Of a stretch of 64,000 nucleotides of DNA, positions 9,138-18,002 are shown piece after piece; the first letter of the stretch is position 1, and every line of letters starts with the position of its first letter. The DNA comes from Sphingobacterium sp. ML3W. GTDB lineage: Bacteria; Bacteroidota; Bacteroidia; Sphingobacteriales; Sphingobacteriaceae. The stretch covers positions 4,898,001 through 4,962,000 of the forward strand of contig NZ_CP009278.1 of assembly GCF_000747525.1 (NCBI RefSeq), in the 5' to 3' direction. Both the position numbers and the translations under genes were made by a program. Under the pieces are notes generated by a model. The model did not search any database, had not been told where the DNA came from, and was given only the letters and a program-made list of their open reading frames with translations.

Positions 9138-10538
9138 TTAATTGATTTTTTTAAAATAAGGGTATTCGATTACCTTTTTAACAGATTTTAAGTGTAGACC
9201 TTTACTTGTTAAAAAAGACAGTTTTTGGGATAGAGAAAAATTGATAAAGCCTTTGGGAAGTAAAAGATTAAATTTGGTTCTATTTTCTTCGTTGAAAACG
9301 ACTGGCCTGTCCAGATAAGGAAATAATAGATTTAAAAATTGGAACAGGACTATATTATTCAATTGCATTTCATCTTCACTCAATTCTTTTACTCTAAACG
9401 GCATTCCACCCTTTGATTCCAACTTGGAAAATGCCGGCAAGAGCTCCAGCTCATACACTTCCTGCAAATCCTTTTGTCGGATGACCTCCAATTGAAAAAA
9501 ACGCATGACATCTGCTTTCACCAGCTCTCGCACCTCTTCTCGTTCAACGGAATCAGCACGATACATCTCGTACCAGTACGTATCATTTAATGCTTGACAC
9601 ATCTGGAAATGATTGCCTTGATTTAATTGTGGGTCAAAAACATATTCATAAAAAACAAATCCTGTAAGTTCCTTATCAAATGCGTATTGCAAAATTGATT
9701 TTAGTGGGTGATTGCCCAATTGAAAAAATGTATGGCCCTGTTCATAATATATATTCCTTTGAGTTGGCATAAAATTAGGCTGGGGTTTTGCAAATATAGA
9801 TGTTGATAACTTCCCTATTGAATCCACCAGCAATGGCCTATTGTTACGATCTTTATTGATGGTAACGCTCATATCGAGTACATCTACCTGCTCTCCTGCG
9901 ATCAAGCTTTTCACTCTTTTCTCCAAATCATCACTTCCCTTATCCACACCCACCAATTTTCCTTCTCGATCCACCCAAGCATGCGTGGGAACCGTATTAT
10001 GCGCGAATAATTGAGTAAAAATAGTATCATCTATTACCGACGGAAGTTCCATCTCATAATTATACGTTTTCTTGTAATTGTCAAATACAGCCTTCAGTCG
10101 CTTTGGGCTGTCTCTATTTCGCTTACTGTTCACCAAGATAACAGCCAAATCCTTTCCATATTTTTTTTGCAATTCTTCCATCTTTGGAAAACCATTAATA
10201 CATGACGTACAGCTTGTTGCCCAAAAATCAAACAGGATAACTTTACCTTTAAGATCTTTAAATGGAATCGTTTTTGAACCTCCTTTTAAGTCGTGCAACA
10301 CAAATGACATTTCCCAAACCGCATCAGGAATTGGATCGCCAGCTTTCAACGGTTTTAAATCCATTTGCACTTGTTTATTTACTTCCTTAGCTCCTTGTGC
10401 CCTACTCACCTCACTCCCAAACAGCAGTAATATGAATAGCACCATTTTACTATACCGATGAAAATGATAAACGCACTGGTGAAATACCTCCAGGAAATAT
10501 TCCCAAAACAATAGCTTCTTTTTGTTCGTTATTTTCAT
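9138..10538 (-). CDS. TlpA-family thiol-disulfide protein
   Basis: This 466-residue protein has a long N-terminus with a hydrophobic stretch (KMVLFILLLFGSEVSRAQ). A TlpA/AhpC-type thioredoxin domain follows (about residues 70-200) with the active site FWATSCTSC and the cis-Pro region HNTVPTHAW. The remaining 260 residues form a C-terminal domain that I do not recognise. It should act as a periplasmic or surface oxidoreductase. It is flanked on both sides in the operon by cysteine-less paralogs. The start is uncertain; the methionine before VLFILLLF would give a more usual signal peptide. Confidence 0.82.
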   Translation of the reverse strand: MKITNKKKLLFWEYFLEVFHQCVYHFHRYSKMVLFILLLFGSEVSRAQGAKEVNKQVQMDLKPLKAGDPIPDAVWEMSFVLHDLKGGSKTIPFKDLKGKVILFDFWATSCTSCINGFPKMEELQKKYGKDLAVILVNSKRNRDSPKRLKAVFDNYKKTYNYEMELPSVIDDTIFTQLFAHNTVPTHAWVDREGKLVGVDKGSDDLEKRVKSLIAGEQVDVLDMSVTINKDRNNRPLLVDSIGKLSTSIFAKPQPNFMPTQRNIYYEQGHTFFQLGNHPLKSILQYAFDKELTGFVFYEYVFDPQLNQGNHFQMCQALNDTYWYEMYRADSVEREEVRELVKADVMRFFQLEVIRQKDLQEVYELELLPAFSKLESKGGMPFRVKELSEDEMQLNNIVLFQFLNLLFPYLDRPVVFNEENRTKFNLLLPKGFINFSLSQKLSFLTSKGLHLKSVKKVIEYPYFKKIN

Positions 10539-10549
10539 ATCGTTAAGAC

Positions 10550-11182
10550 TTAAAAACTTTTAAACATAGCATCGACGCTCATTTCAGAATAGTATACCGC
10601 ATCTTTATTGACCTGCGCATATTTCGGAAAAGCACCTACTCTGAACAGTTTATCCAAATTTGGATTACCGATGATACAGGCAATATCCATTTTAACATCA
10701 AACTCTTTTTTAAAGCGTTCTAGCGTAAGTTTTACTTTTTCTAGTGTCGCCTTATCCGTTTTACTGATAACCAGTATAACATTGGAATGCCGCCCCATTG
10801 CTTCTCTATAATCATAGATTCTTTTGAGGTCTGTATAATGCTCGGGATAGGAAGCATCCCAAAAGAAGAGCTGCACATAATTTTTGTTCATCTCCCTAAA
10901 AGTGCTGGTCTTATTGTTATCGCCATTAAAGTATTGGAGTTCCAGCGGCATGTCCTGCACTACATAGGGTAAAGGTTCATATGGTTTGATTTCTGGTAGG
11001 TCAAGTAGCTTGACCGGCTTAACTTCCACTTTCGATTGTGCACGTACACTATGGATATTTACAGTAATAATTGCTGCTACCACTAACACCTTCCCGACTA
11101 GCAAAAATCCTTCTCCGCCAGACTTAAATAACTTCTGAACCTTTGCCCAGACGCTACTTATATATATTTTAATTGTATTCAT
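10550..11182 (-). CDS. Thioredoxin-fold protein lacking the CxxC (paralog)
   Basis: A 210-residue exported protein with a hydrophobic segment (FLLVGKVLVVAAIITVNI) and likely cleavage after VRAQS. The segment VQLFFWDASYPEHYTDLKR matches the cysteine-less protein at 8545-9126 and again lacks both active-site cysteines. It is the first thioredoxin-like gene of the operon, 11 bp ahead of the intact TlpA-type gene. The shared WDASYP motif in two separate genes shows that the cysteine loss is a stable feature and not decay. Function is inferred as non-catalytic binding or scaffolding. Confidence 0.65.
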   Translation of the reverse strand: MNTIKIYISSVWAKVQKLFKSGGEGFLLVGKVLVVAAIITVNIHSVRAQSKVEVKPVKLLDLPEIKPYEPLPYVVQDMPLELQYFNGDNNKTSTFREMNKNYVQLFFWDASYPEHYTDLKRIYDYREAMGRHSNVILVISKTDKATLEKVKLTLERFKKEFDVKMDIACIIGNPNLDKLFRVGAFPKYAQVNKDAVYYSEMSVDAMFKSF

Positions 11183-11227
11183 TTTTTCTAATTTTTAGGC
11201 ATAAAGCTCCCCTGCCCCTAATACAGA

Positions 11228-11266
11228 CCGAGGGTGACTCCTTCACAAAAGTCATTTTCCCCTCGG
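11228..11266 (-). terminator. Possible hairpin in operon gap
   Basis: CCGAGGG and CCCCTCGG can pair, with TGACT/AGTCA as an inner stem. It lies between the hypothetical gene upstream and the thioredoxin-like operon. No U-run follows, so attenuation or mRNA processing are equally possible. Confidence 0.35.
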
Positions 11267-11305
11267 CTGAATGGGGATTTATAAACAGTAAAACTTTATC
11301 TTATT

Positions 11306-12022
11306 TTAAATTTGTACAGCTCGTCTGTTCGAGACCGATACTGTACTTACATTTGGTTTACTTTTCATGATCATCATCGGCTGTTCTTGCCAGATGAGTT
11401 CGACGGAAATTCCGTTCTTAGTTATCACCTGCCTGCTTTCTTTTACGATCGAAAGTTTCTCGACCCGCACGTGCAATTGAAACTCATCATTCAGATCATT
11501 CAATATCCGCTGCTGGTATTCCTCTCTTTCGGTATCGGCCGGTACAGTAAGCTCATAATCATACCGCTGTATTTCAGACGATCGCGAACGAACTCCAGTA
11601 GTCCTAACGGGGATAAACTTGGCTTTATCCTCGCCATGTACAATGATCTGCTCGGCAGGAAAGCTTAATGGCAAGCCTAACGCAAACAAATAGCATTCGT
11701 AAATAGCCATGTGTGCCAATAATATCCGAAGCACATCTTGGCCATCATCACGCACCACTGCCGTATAAGAACTGTCCCCTGCCTTCGATGGAGTCAGATA
11801 CGAATAGTAGCGCTCCTTAGGCCGTTTATTCTGGATGTAAGTCGCATCTCCCGAATACAACCTTTTGAGTGGATCTAAGGATGGCAGCTTAAAATTTCGC
11901 ACGGGTAATTGTGTTATCATAATTGGTTTTTTGATAATTGAAACACGATTTTCACTCAATAACGAAGACATTTCTTTCCCAGAGGATAGCGCATAGCTCT
12001 CCCTATAGCAAGTATTTTGCAT
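11306..12022 (-). CDS. Hypothetical protein, 238 aa
   Basis: I do not recognise this family. It has no signal peptide or membrane segment. A methionine at about residue 35 (MITQLPVRNFKLPSLD) is a plausible alternative start. The middle has an aromatic stretch (AHMAIYECYLFALGLPL), and the C-terminal half is charged with alternating hydrophobics (YDYELTVPADTEREEYQQR). It lies 123 bp ahead of the thioredoxin/SusC/SusD operon in the same direction and may be its first gene, though a hairpin sits between. Confidence 0.5.
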   Translation of the reverse strand: MQNTCYRESYALSSGKEMSSLLSENRVSIIKKPIMITQLPVRNFKLPSLDPLKRLYSGDATYIQNKRPKERYYSYLTPSKAGDSSYTAVVRDDGQDVLRILLAHMAIYECYLFALGLPLSFPAEQIIVHGEDKAKFIPVRTTGVRSRSSEIQRYDYELTVPADTEREEYQQRILNDLNDEFQLHVRVEKLSIVKESRQVITKNGISVELIWQEQPMMIMKSKPNVSTVSVSNRRAVQI

Positions 12023-12850
12023 TATTTTCGTTAGTTTGCGTTAAGCGTAATTTAGGCAGTAAGACTCTAGAAATCCACAACCCGTTTTCACGGCCTAACA
12101 GTTAAAAAATAAGATGGGAAAAATGCAATTATATGTCTTCATCACGTATTATAATTGGTCTTCGCGATTGCATTTTTAGGTACTAGAAGAAAATCTGATT
12201 CGATTATATATAGAAAAACTATACATCTCTTAAGCGAAATCATTGTTTGGCAAGGAATATTTCATTACTTTTAATGTGTCAAGAAAAAAAGAAACAAAAA
12301 ATCAAATGCTTATGGTACAATAACGCTAATACGAATCGGTAAAACCAGTAGGAACTAGGCTATTATAATGGCTATACACCATTATCGTGTGCTTTGTACT
12401 ACCCTATCGGGTGGATATGCCCCTTTTGGTTTTTAATGTATACAAGCTACTCCGGTTGTCGGATCTTGTTTTTGTTCAACGCATTGATAGCGCTATGCCC
12501 AGCACGATCCTGGATCAGCTGAAACATGGGTGGATTTTTGGACTTTTTTCTTTTCATCATTTATTTGGTTACACAATTTGGTTAATGAAAATAAGTCTGT
12601 TGGAAGAGATTATGAGGCTTTATATAAAAGGTAAGCTCCACTATTTTTCCACCGCTAACGAGGTACGACGAAGAACCCAGAACGCGATTTCAAATAGGGG
12701 GAGCTCGCCCCTTCTAATTGTAAAAGTACAAAAAGCATGGGGGTTCACAAACCCTATCGTCTCGCGTTCTATGAAAATTCGTCGTTTTCGTTAACAAGAC
12801 TCTAACCAGTGAACTGATTATAAATCAAATATAAGAATAAAATAAATGAT
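12023..12850. other. Long gap without a convincing gene
   Basis: It holds a small inverted repeat (ATAATGG...CCATTAT, 12364-12384) and, at 12690-12745, two short GC-rich hairpins (GGGG...CCCC and GGGTT...AACCC) in otherwise AT-rich DNA. A 135-codon open frame at 12387-12794 has no recognisable domain and no clear ribosome site; I do not call it a gene. The GC-rich piece could be part of an RNA or an old insertion boundary at the edge of the accessory island. Confidence 0.4.
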
Positions 12851-12889
12851 TTGGAAGTTTTTAACCAAATAATTGAAAATAAATATAAG

Positions 12890-13384
12890 ATGGGCTATTT
12901 AACACCGTTGGGAAGTTTTTTATTCAAAAACAAAATCACACAAAAGTATGTTTCAGACTCTACGGGGTTTACTACTACAAAAGTCAACAAGCTATACATA
13001 GAAAAAACAACTTTACTTTATGCAGATGAGTTTTATAGGGTAATAAAATCTACAACATTAGATTTTGACTATTCTTGTGAAGAAATTTTTAAAAATTCAA
13101 ATAACAAAGAGTTTAACAATAAATGGAAATCAACGCTTGGTATATTACTTTTTGATTATTTCAAACCTCAAAACTATATTGAAGATAATACTGGAATTGA
13201 TAACGTGAGACTTAATAAACTCCTAACTGATCCAAAAAAACGACCTTACGCAGAAGAACTAAACAATGTTGCTAAACTAATGGGAATTAAACCAAGCCAA
13301 CTTTTCGAATATTTCTACGGTGATGGTGAACGTCCGGTTATTGGCCTGTTACCAAAACCAGATAAAAAGGAAAATGAGGGATAA
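12890..13384 (+). CDS. Tandem HTH regulator with GERPVIG tail
   Basis: I take ATG 12890; a TTG at 12851 would add 13 residues. The protein contains two similar helix-turn-helix halves: LFKNKITQKYVSDSTGFTTT (about residues 9-28) and LFDYFKPQNYIEDNTGIDNV further on, each followed by K/N-x-L and a second helix as in Cro/C1-type proteins. It ends in GERPVIGLLPKPDKKENEG. That peptide recurs, mostly decayed, at nine places between 17 and 58.2 kb. It precedes the OLD-type nuclease gene and is probably the regulator of that two-gene unit. Confidence 0.7.
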   Translation: MGYLTPLGSFLFKNKITQKYVSDSTGFTTTKVNKLYIEKTTLLYADEFYRVIKSTTLDFDYSCEEIFKNSNNKEFNNKWKSTLGILLFDYFKPQNYIEDNTGIDNVRLNKLLTDPKKRPYAEELNNVAKLMGIKPSQLFEYFYGDGERPVIGLLPKPDKKENEG

Positions 13385-13462
13385 GACAGATTATAAAAAT
13401 CTTAAAATAAACATTAAATTCAGTCCATAAACACGTTTTTTTGAAATAACCAATATATTTTT

Positions 13463-15269
13463 ATGATAATTAATACATTAGACAACGGCAAAATACTAAA
13501 AGAACAGTTCAATATATTTTTACCTGGCCTAACAGTATTAACTGGAGAAAATGGTTCTGGTAAAACACAATTCTTAGAAAGTATTCGAGATAATGCACAC
13601 GGTTATTGGGAAAGACATGATCTTGCAATGATGAATAATCCTCAGGTAGAATCTAAAATGATTTTTCCAATAATCTCTGATGAAAGGGATAGAACTTAAA
13701 GATATCCATTATTCCTACCCTGGATTAAAAAGTTCAGAATTTGAATACACCGAAAATCAATCACTCATACAGACAATCAAAAAACAATGGGACATTTTAA
13801 ACCCTATTTCAAAATGTTTTAGTTCGATAAAGGACAAAATATTCGAAAGTGAACAGGCTGAATTAGTAGCACTAAATAGTGCAATTGAGGTATTTGCTAA
13901 ATCTTTACATACGAGTCCAAATAATATATCTTCATCCTCTATTAGAAAGGCTAATACACATGAATTGAGCCAATTAAAAATTCTCGCTCAACAAACAAAA
14001 AAAAGCATTGATAATTTAACCTTTATTGATTTTCTGATATTCTATAGCGTTCCTACCCATATCTTTTCTTCTGCATTGGATCTACTCTTTCACCAGTTCC
14101 ATTTAAAACAGAAGTACTATTCTGCATTGACGGAAAAAATTTCTACCCCATGGGATGTGTTTAACGAAATACTTATTAAGGCTAAATTCAAATATAAAGC
14201 AGAATATGTACCTTCAAAAAACGAAGAAACACCTCCTCCTGTTACTTTCGTGGATAATGAGAATGGAAAACCAGTACCAATTAATAGCCTTTCGTCTGGA
14301 GAGAAAACGATTATGGCACTAATTTTTGTATTATATCACGCTTCAAGTAATGGTAATTTTCCTGAAGTTATATTATTTGACGAACCAGATGCCCATCTCC
14401 ACCCGTCCTTAACACAACTATTTATCAATGTTATTCAAGAGACATTAGTTAACGAACAAAAAGTTAAAGTCATATTAACAACACATTCACCATCTACAAT
14501 CGCTCTCTCATCACCAGATGCCATATATAGGATGGACCGTTTATTGGGATATCCTGTTAAAGAAGACAGAAATAAAGCAGTACAAGCATTGAGCGATGGC
14601 TTGGCCTCAATATCTATGGAAGATGGAAATTTAGGGATAGTTTATAACTTAGAAAATACAGATAAGCACATCGTATTTACAGAAGGAATTACCGATAAAA
14701 TAATCCTCGAAATAGCATGGAATAAACTTTACCCAGATCAGACTATGCCATTTTTTATCCAAGATTGTTTCTCTGCAAGTTTTTTGGGTATGCTGTTTAA
14801 TGGAGGGGATCAAACTCCTGATGGAATATTTATCCAATTTCCGCAGAAAAAACTGATCGCATTATTTGATTTCGATCAGGCCGGTTATTCTAACTGGAAA
14901 AGGGAAAAGAAATTTCCTCATTTAGTGGAACTGGATCCAGTAAAATGTCTGACGCGCAGTAACGGTCAAAATGCCTACCTTCTCTTATTACCAGCAACAC
15001 AAGATCAAAAAATAATGAAATTGGCAATAAAAAACGATGATGAAACTTTCGAGGAAAAATCGCATTTAACAGTTGAATCATTATTTCTTAATGCCCCTAG
15101 TTTCATAGAAACTTATTTTTCAGAAGAAGCAATGCCAGGTGGAGGGACAATATATCTTTTCAAAGGGAACAAACGAAAATTTGCAGAAAACCTAAAGGAA
15201 CTTGATTCGGTTCATTTCAAAGAGTTCACTGCTTTATTTGATAAATTACAATTGTTGATATCAGACTAG
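13463..15269 (+). pseudogene. OLD-type AAA ATPase/TOPRIM nuclease, frameshifted
   Basis: Two overlapping frames (13463-13699 and 13680-15269) together form one protein of about 600 residues. The first has the Walker A motif GENGSGKT. The second has the ABC-type signature SLSSGEKT (about residue 206), Walker B VILFDEPDAHLHPS (about 230), the TTHSP switch (about 266) and a C-terminal TOPRIM domain with FTEGITDKIILE and ALFDFDQ. This order is that of OLD-family nucleases such as those of anti-phage systems. A single extra base near 13685-13690 (GAAAGGGA) splits it; removing one G gives a continuous reading. It may be inactive, a sequencing error or recoded. Confidence 0.75.
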
Positions 15270-15437
15270 AGCAACTAAATAGGTTATACAAAAAAGATAT
15301 TGTTCTAACACTAGCATTCAGATTAGAATCATATATATTCTTTAAATAATAATTCCTTGTAACATTATTATAAATATTAAAAATATTAAAAATAAATCAA
15401 AAAAAAATTATTCAGTTATTTTAAGCTTTTTCTTCAT

Positions 15438-15629
15438 TTAAGCGATAGTTCTTGTATATTTGAACCATGACTTAGTATATACATCATTCGTTCGACATAG
15501 AGCTTTAATACTATGAACTCTAAGCCTATAATTTGTAGCATCTCCTTTATCAACACTTGCACTACAAACTATATCATCAATAAGACCACCAATTTGGAAA
15601 TTAAACTTTTCGTGATTATGTTTGTTCTA
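15438..15629 (-). other. Possible gene fragment without start
   Basis: A 63-codon frame, open between two stops and without ATG, reads sensibly (FQIGGLIDDIVCSASVDKG ... KSWFKYTRTIA, then stop). It fills part of a 490-bp gap (15270-15762) that otherwise shows nothing. I do not recognise it. It could be the decayed end of another accessory gene. Confidence 0.3.
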
Positions 15630-15762
15630 TACGTACAAATGGAACGTACACGTGCCGCCAATAACACACACTGAAATACTGTATTAAAATTGAATCCTTG
15701 TGAAAAATTCTAAGGGATTCTTTGCATATAGTATTGATATGAAATATTGAAAAAATAATATT

Positions 15763-16047
15763 ATGAAAGAGATGTTAGATAATCTAAAGAATTTCCTCGC
15801 TACTAAAAGTAGAGATGAAGTGATGGAAATTTGGTCTTCCGGCAACTATTTAGATAAAGGAGGGCTTAAAGTTACTGAGTTCTTATCAAGTAAAAGATGC
15901 AGTATAACTTTCACAAATGAAAAAAATAATTTTGAAAGCTTCAAGATTAACAATAACTTAGGTTCGAATTCATATTCGAACCTTTTTTATTTAAATCAGT
16001 CCAATGCAACCAGCATCTTTCAAAATTTCGAACTACAAGTTCACTAA
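15763..16047 (+). CDS. Putative antitoxin of a chaperone-linked module, 94 aa
   Basis: This small protein starts MKEMLDNLKNFLATKSRDEV and has an amphipathic N-terminal helix. It overlaps the SecB-like gene by 44 bp, and a putative toxin gene follows. In toxin-antitoxin-chaperone modules the antitoxin is a small protein with a chaperone-dependent C-terminal tail; the hydrophobic end here (SNLFYLNQSNATSIFQNF) could serve as that, which is inference. An intrinsic terminator-like hairpin (15960-15988) lies inside its last third, so transcription reaching the chaperone may be limited or its true end may be different. Confidence 0.45.
   Translation: MKEMLDNLKNFLATKSRDEVMEIWSSGNYLDKGGLKVTEFLSSKRCSITFTNEKNNFESFKINNNLGSNSYSNLFYLNQSNATSIFQNFELQVH
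15960..15988 (+). terminator. Hairpin plus U-run inside the antitoxin frame
   Basis: AGGTTCGAAT and ATTCGAACCT form a perfect 10-bp stem around a 4-nt loop, followed directly by TTTTTT. It has all the parts of an intrinsic terminator yet lies inside the open frame, about 20 bp before the SecB-like gene starts. Confidence 0.7.
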
Positions 16048-16414
16048 AACATTATTAGATTTTTCTTTTTATAAAGAAGGTGAAATCGATGTTTCTTTTG
16101 CTGTATCAGGCACTTTTATAAAATCAAGATCCATTTTTGAATTAAGGTTTGCAATAATTGCGAAAAGTGAAGGAGTTACTGACGCATTTGTATCAGTTGA
16201 TTGCGAAAGTATTTTCGATTTTACCAATGTTTCAAGCCTTTCAGAAGTTCCAGATTATTTCTATACAAACAGTATTGCAATTCTTTTTCCATATCTAAGG
16301 GCTTATATAAGTACAATTACTGTCCAATCAAATATTCGTCCCATAATTCTTCCAACCTTGAATTTATCAGATTTGAATGCGCCTTTAAAGCAACATACTA
16401 ACGAGATAGATTAG
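16004..16414 (+). CDS. SecB-like chaperone
   Basis: This 136-residue protein has the SecB fold signature. It starts with SFKISNYKFTKTLLDFSF, and the C-terminal part SIAILFPYLRAYISTITVQS then ILPTLNLSDL is close to the conserved end of SecB proteins. A general export SecB would not normally be found in an accessory island. Placed between a small protein and a putative toxin, it fits the solitary SecB-like chaperones that stabilise antitoxins in toxin-antitoxin-chaperone systems. The SecB family is clear; the toxin link is inferred from the overlap upstream and the 10-bp gap downstream. Confidence 0.75.
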   Translation: MQPASFKISNYKFTKTLLDFSFYKEGEIDVSFAVSGTFIKSRSIFELRFAIIAKSEGVTDAFVSVDCESIFDFTNVSSLSEVPDYFYTNSIAILFPYLRAYISTITVQSNIRPIILPTLNLSDLNAPLKQHTNEID

Positions 16415-16424
16415 AAATTAAGGA

Positions 16425-16991
16425 ATGGTAAAGGATATTTTCCACACATTAAATTTCAGAGGGAATAATGAAGAAGTGTTAGCTCATGGTCCCTATATAT
16501 GCAATCGCGATGACGCGTGGCTATCTCCTGGATATTACTTTTGGGAAGAGTCAATAAAAGCTGCACATTATTGGGGCACTAATAGATTAAAAGCTGATTA
16601 TATCATCTTCAAAGCAGAGTGCTTAATTGACGATGATAATTGTTTGGATCTAGTTGGCAATGTTAAACATCGAGATGGCTTTAGTGATTTATTTAACGAG
16701 CTTAAAAATAATGGCTACGTTACCGAGGATACAACTGTAGGTCATGTAATAGATTTCCTTCGTAAATCTGGTAATTTTTCATTTGCATCAAGTAGAATAG
16801 ATAGTACAGATGCTTTTAAATATTATATTGAAGATCCTGATCAAACAAAAGTGCTAAAGTTTGATAAAAATTTTACCCACGTAAAATTGAATTTAAGCTT
16901 AGTTGTTCAGTTATGTATTTTTGATTTAGAAGGAGTAATCTTCAGCAGTTTCCAATTAGTGCATGATTCCACAGATGGCGATGTAGCATAA
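16425..16991 (+). CDS. Putative ADP-ribosyltransferase-like toxin
   Basis: A 188-residue soluble protein starting 10 bp after the SecB-like gene. The stretch HGPYICNRDDAWLSPGYYFW followed by E-x-x-x-x-A-x-x-W (about residues 21-48) recalls the G-x-Y/F-W...A-x-x-W pattern of several ADP-ribosyltransferase-type toxins. This is weak similarity judged by eye. Known CmdTAC systems join an mRNA-modifying ADP-ribosyltransferase, an antitoxin and a SecB-like chaperone, and this locus has three genes of matching kind in a different order. The C-terminus (HDSTDGDVA) is followed closely by repeat copy A. Confidence 0.45.
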   Translation: MVKDIFHTLNFRGNNEEVLAHGPYICNRDDAWLSPGYYFWEESIKAAHYWGTNRLKADYIIFKAECLIDDDNCLDLVGNVKHRDGFSDLFNELKNNGYVTEDTTVGHVIDFLRKSGNFSFASSRIDSTDAFKYYIEDPDQTKVLKFDKNFTHVKLNLSLVVQLCIFDLEGVIFSSFQLVHDSTDGDVA

Positions 16992-17040
16992 AAAATGAAG
17001 GAGACAATGTTTTTAAGAGCAAGAGTAAACACCCAACCAA

Positions 17041-17250
17041 CTTTTCGACTCGTTCAAGATTAATAATATATTTTCTTTATCAATATCATAAATTATCCGC
17101 AGACTTTAGGTTCTAACTTTAAACAAGTAACACAGTGACGAGTAACGCAGTAACAATCAGTCTAACTTATTCACCTAATAAAATTAAAAAACGATGAACG
17201 TCCTGTTATAGGTTTTTTCCTAAGCCATGGAGATGATAGTGGGGGATAAG
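17041..17250 (+). repeat. Island repeat, copy A
   Basis: It contains the left block (ATTATCCGCAGACTTTAGG), one 49-bp unit (GTAACACAGTGACGAGTAAC...) and the right block that reads DERPVIG. The tail is damaged by a short deletion before the DG-D-x-S-x-G end. It follows the putative toxin gene and precedes the convergent nucleotidyltransferase pair. Confidence 0.85.
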
Positions 17251-17339
17251 GTGATTGATAGTTGAGAGGAGAAGGAATTAAAAAAAATAAATTGTACCAA
17301 CTTTTTGAAAGATGAGTTAGTATCGGAACTATCTTGATA

Positions 17340-17792
17340 TTAAGATAAATTTTCTATATCATCAATATCTTTCGGTCTATTACTTTCTTTTTTTGCTGCG
17401 ATCAATTGAGTTTTATGCAATGTTCTTATTTTTAAATCATCATCTTCAAAAAATATAGATTTATCATAATTTTCATTAAAATCTAAACCTTTTACTTTAA
17501 CCATAATATCAATAGCAACTGGTGGAACGCCAAATGTAAAAACATCCCATATAGGATGAGACAAAAAGTTATCTTTAGTCATATCAAATACTGGCATACC
17601 AAATTCTAGAAATGCATTCGTCAATCTTGAATAATTTATTTCTGATCGTTCTACCCAAATATCCATATCTCCAGTAGTTCGAGAATAACCATGCAAGATA
17701 ACTGCAAAACCACCGACTAGAATATATCTTACCTCATGCTTATTCAATGAAATTAGAAAATCTCTAAAATCCTCATTAAAAATATTCCCCAT
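17340..17792 (-). CDS. MNT-type nucleotidyltransferase
   Basis: About 150 residues with the minimal nucleotidyltransferase signature: GGFAVILHGYSRTTGDMDIW, with the Gly-Gly pair and the Asp-x-Asp metal ligands, followed later by AIDIMV. I use the ATG at 17792; a TTG at 17798 directly after the previous stop is possible. It is encoded with a 67-residue partner, a common pair in Bacteroidota that behaves as a candidate toxin-antitoxin system in which the transferase modifies the partner or a tRNA. It is oriented against most island genes. Confidence 0.8.
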   Translation of the reverse strand: MGNIFNEDFRDFLISLNKHEVRYILVGGFAVILHGYSRTTGDMDIWVERSEINYSRLTNAFLEFGMPVFDMTKDNFLSHPIWDVFTFGVPPVAIDIMVKVKGLDFNENYDKSIFFEDDDLKIRTLHKTQLIAAKKESNRPKDIDDIENLS

Positions 17793-17798
17793 AGTCAA

Positions 17799-18002
17799 TT
17801 ATGTCCTTGAAGTTGCTTTAAACCTTGTTTTATCCATCCTAGGTGGATTATCGAGCGAAAAATTAAAAGCAATACTATTAAGGTAAAATGCTATTTGAAG
17901 ACGTTGTTGCCAACTCAATTTTATATAATATTGAGCATGATTTGCAGCCTCCACTGCAGATTGCGCTTTAAAAGCAGTTCTATCCATTCGAAATGTCATC
18001 AT
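17799..18002 (-). CDS. Small partner of the nucleotidyltransferase, 67 aa
   Basis: This short protein begins with MMTFRMDRTAFKAQS and ends with PPRMDKTRFKATS, so one motif (RMD[RK]T-x-FKA-x-S) stands at both ends, around a hydrophobic middle with LSWQQRLQIAFYLNSIAF. It ends just before the nucleotidyltransferase start, which suggests translational coupling. I recall the family as a routine companion of MNT-type genes in Bacteroidota but know no biochemical role. An antitoxin or target-protein role is inferred from the pairing. Confidence 0.6.
   Translation of the reverse strand: MMTFRMDRTAFKAQSAVEAANHAQYYIKLSWQQRLQIAFYLNSIAFNFSLDNPPRMDKTRFKATSRT

Noticed and set aside
12690..12745. tRNA-like gene in the GC-rich patch
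   Set aside because: The GGGTTCAC piece recalls a T-arm, but no acceptor stem or anticodon arm can be folded around it.
12387..12794. 135-codon open frame
   Set aside because: No recognisable domain, no clear ribosome binding site, and its last third runs through GC-rich hairpin sequence. More likely non-coding or debris.
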